A stretch of DNA of 7,462 nt from contig JAFOKI010000059.1 of the NCBI GenBank assembly GCA_017419895.1, positions 1 to 7,462 of the forward strand, written 5' to 3'. The position numbers and the translations under genes are program-made. Shown piece after piece: positions 5,538 to 7,462 of the stretch. Source of the DNA: Eubacterium sp. (GTDB lineage: Bacteria; Bacillota; Clostridia; Peptostreptococcales; Anaerovoracaceae). Below the pieces are notes generated by a model. That model was not told the origin of the DNA, did no database searches, and worked only from the letters and a program-made list of their open reading frames with translations. Position 1 is the first letter of the stretch. Each line of letters starts with the position of its first letter.

Positions 5538-7462
5538 ATGGCATTTACACATCTCCACGTTCATACTGAATACAGCCTGCTCGATGGAGCCGCAAGGATC
5601 AAAGACGTAGTCGCGCGCGCGAAAGAACTTGGGATGGATTCGCTTGCTGTAACCGACCACGGCGCTATGTTCGGCGTGGTCGAGTTTTATAAAGAGTGCA
5701 AAAAGCAGGGGATCCATCCGGTGATCGGGTGCGAGGTCTACGATGCTGCCAGGAGCATGGATGACAAAGACCCCGACCGGGACAAATACAACGCCCATCT
5801 TCTTCTCCTTGCAAAGGACAATGACGGCTACAAAAATCTGATCAGGATCGTCTCTGAATCGTACATTCGCGGTTTTTATTACAAGCCGCGTGTAGATCAC
5901 GATCTTCTCAGGAAGTATTCCGGCGGGCTTATCGCGACTTCGGCATGCCTTGCGGGCAGGGTCCAGAGACGGCTCATGGACCGCGACTATGAAGGGGCGA
6001 AAAAAGAAGCTCTTGAGCTTATAGATATTTTTGGCAAAGAGAATTTCTATCTCGAAATACAGGATCAGGGTCTGCCGGAAGAAAGGCGCATCAATCCTGA
6101 CATAATCAAGTTGTCCCGTGAGCTCGGCGTGCCTCTCGTAGCGACGAACGACGTGCATTACACGAATCGTTCAGACGCCGAGGCTCACGATGTGCTCCTT
6201 GCGATCCAGACGGTCACCAATCTGAGTGATCCGAACAGGATGCGTTTCGCAAACGACCAGTTCTATCTCAAGAGCGAAGACGAGATGAGAGCGATTTTCA
6301 GGGATATCCCGGAAGCGTGTGACAATACGCAGAAGATCGCGGAGCGCTGCAACGTCGAATTCGAGTTCGGAAACTATCACCTGCCTGAATATATCCCACC
6401 CGAGGGAAAGACGAACGATGCGTACCTGAGGGAGCTTTGTTATACGGGGCTTGCAAACAGGTATCCAGGCAAGGTCAGCCTTTGTTATGATGGCACAAAG
6501 CCGGGCCTTTTGCCCGTGAATGACGAAGGCCGTGATCTTATGAAGCGTCTCGAAATGGAACTTGGCGTGATCGAGCAGATGGGGTTCGTCGAGTACTTCC
6601 TCATAGTCTGGGATTTCATTCATTACGCAAAGACGAATGGCATCATGGTTGGTCCGGGAAGGGGCTCGGCCGTGGGCAGCATCGTAGCGTATTCTCTCGA
6701 GATCACAGACGTCGACCCGATTGAATGCGGATTGATTTTTGAGAGATTCCTGAATCCCGAACGTGTAAGCATGCCGGATATCGATATAGATTTCTGCATA
6801 GAGCGGCGCGGTGAGGTAATAGATTACGTTAAGCGTAAATACGGCGAAAAGAACGTTTCGCAGATCATAACTTTTGGTACGCTCAAGGCAAAAGCCGCGA
6901 TCCGCGACGTCGCGCGCGCTTACAGCCTGACCGTACAGGAGGCTGACAAGATCGCAAAAGCCGTACCGGGACCGTTCAACGTCACGCTTGACCAGGCATT
7001 GAACACGAGCCCCGACCTCAAGAGAATGTACGCGGAAGACGAACGCGTCAAAAAGGTCATCGATATCGCAAGGCGTCTTGAGCATATGCCCAGAAACGCC
7101 GGGACCCATGCGGCAGGTGTCGTTATCTCAAAACGGCCGGTTTATGAATATGTACCGCTCTACGTGAACCCTAAGGACAAGAGCGTTGAAACACAGTTCG
7201 AGAAAACTACCATCGAGGAACTCGGACTTCTCAAAATGGACTTCCTGGGACTCAGGAACCTGACCGTGATTCGCGATACGCTCGCCATGATCGAGCAGAA
7301 CACGGGCGAAAAAATCGACATAAAAGCAATAGACAAAACGGATCCGGAAATCTACAGGATCATAGCGGAAGGCAACACGGACGGCATATTCCAGCTCGAG
7401 AGTGAAGGCATGACAAATGTAATGAAACGCCTTGTCCCTGAGCATTTTGAGGACATCGTCGC
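5538..7462 (+). CDS. dnaE: DNA polymerase III alpha subunit DnaE, 3'-truncated by window edge
   Basis: Replicative C-family DNA polymerase. The frame stays open from ATG 5538 to the end: 641 codons of a protein usually near 1,150, so the fingers, helix-hairpin-helix, OB and tau-binding parts are missing. The PHP domain opens with HLHVHTEYSLLDGA and keeps what look like all metal ligands: H7, H9, D16, H41, E66, H87, C137, D205 and H207. The palm has GPGRGS at 372-377 and the catalytic aspartates D414 and D416 (PDIDIDF, 413-419) plus D568 (KMDFLGLR). These sit a constant 13 residues after E. coli D401, D403 and D555. It is DnaE rather than PolC, as no N-terminal OB domain or exonuclease inserted in PHP is present. 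The start matches the family; the Shine-Dalgarno is weak (ACGGA 5526-5530) and lies just after a GC hairpin. Confidence 0.96.
   Translation, partial: MAFTHLHVHTEYSLLDGAARIKDVVARAKELGMDSLAVTDHGAMFGVVEFYKECKKQGIHPVIGCEVYDAARSMDDKDPDRDKYNAHLLLLAKDNDGYKNLIRIVSESYIRGFYYKPRVDHDLLRKYSGGLIATSACLAGRVQRRLMDRDYEGAKKEALELIDIFGKENFYLEIQDQGLPEERRINPDIIKLSRELGVPLVATNDVHYTNRSDAEAHDVLLAIQTVTNLSDPNRMRFANDQFYLKSEDEMRAIFRDIPEACDNTQKIAERCNVEFEFGNYHLPEYIPPEGKTNDAYLRELCYTGLANRYPGKVSLCYDGTKPGLLPVNDEGRDLMKRLEMELGVIEQMGFVEYFLIVWDFIHYAKTNGIMVGPGRGSAVGSIVAYSLEITDVDPIECGLIFERFLNPERVSMPDIDIDFCIERRGEVIDYVKRKYGEKNVSQIITFGTLKAKAAIRDVARAYSLTVQEADKIAKAVPGPFNVTLDQALNTSPDLKRMYAEDERVKKVIDIARRLEHMPRNAGTHAAGVVISKRPVYEYVPLYVNPKDKSVETQFEKTTIEELGLLKMDFLGLRNLTVIRDTLAMIEQNTGEKIDIKAIDKTDPEIYRIIAEGNTDGIFQLESEGMTNVMKRLVPEHFEDIV

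Noticed and set aside
6502..6516. Hairpin CGGGC-CTTTT-GCCCG as a terminator
   Set aside because: It is inside the dnaE reading frame, the T-run is in the loop rather than after the stem, and the coding frame continues with conserved motifs.
5427..7445. Three long minus-strand frames opposite dnaE
   Set aside because: The plus strand carries an uninterrupted DnaE with all catalytic motifs; the antisense frames are shadows of its codon bias.

Overview
The window is a compact stretch of bacterial chromosome with five genes, all on the + strand. Two run off the ends: a c-di-AMP cyclase gene at the 5' edge and dnaE at the 3' edge. The cdaA-cdaR pair, a clostridial-type glutamate-tRNA ligase, a YwlG/UPF0340 protein and a DnaE with an intact PHP domain point to Bacillota, most likely a Clostridia-like lineage. 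By eye GC is around half, with a preference for C/G at third codon positions. This is inference from protein families, not a species assignment. No mobile element, CRISPR array, tRNA or rRNA is visible.

Layout. Positions 1-501 hold the C-terminal, catalytic part of CdaA (c-di-AMP synthase). Its stop overlaps the start of cdaR (498-1763), a membrane-anchored protein with four YbbR repeats that partners CdaA. In many Bacillota glmM follows this pair. Here, after 20 bases, comes a short-form S-adenosylhomocysteine-hydrolase family protein (1784-3034). Its substrate-site residues (H52-x-E54-x-K56) differ from the classical H-x-T-x-E/Q and suggest an S-inosylhomocysteine hydrolase. Next are a YwlG/UPF0340 protein of unknown function (3105-3728), glutamate-tRNA ligase (3800-5476) and the first 641 codons of dnaE (5538 to the window edge). 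No gap between genes exceeds about 75 bases.

How the genes work together. cdaA and cdaR are a functional pair (c-di-AMP signalling; cell wall and potassium/osmotic homeostasis). The hydrolase would recycle the by-product of SAM-dependent methylation to homocysteine. gltX and dnaE are translation and replication housekeeping genes. The shared strand and short gaps allow one transcript. However, the three gaps downstream of 3034 each hold GC-rich or perfect hairpins without a U-tract, placed just upstream of the next ribosome binding site. Expression of the distal genes may therefore be adjusted separately.

The item most worth checking is the substrate of the hydrolase. The hairpin-bearing gaps are the main structure not explained by the coding genes. 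I found no convincing wholly new system here; most of the window is ordinary core genome.
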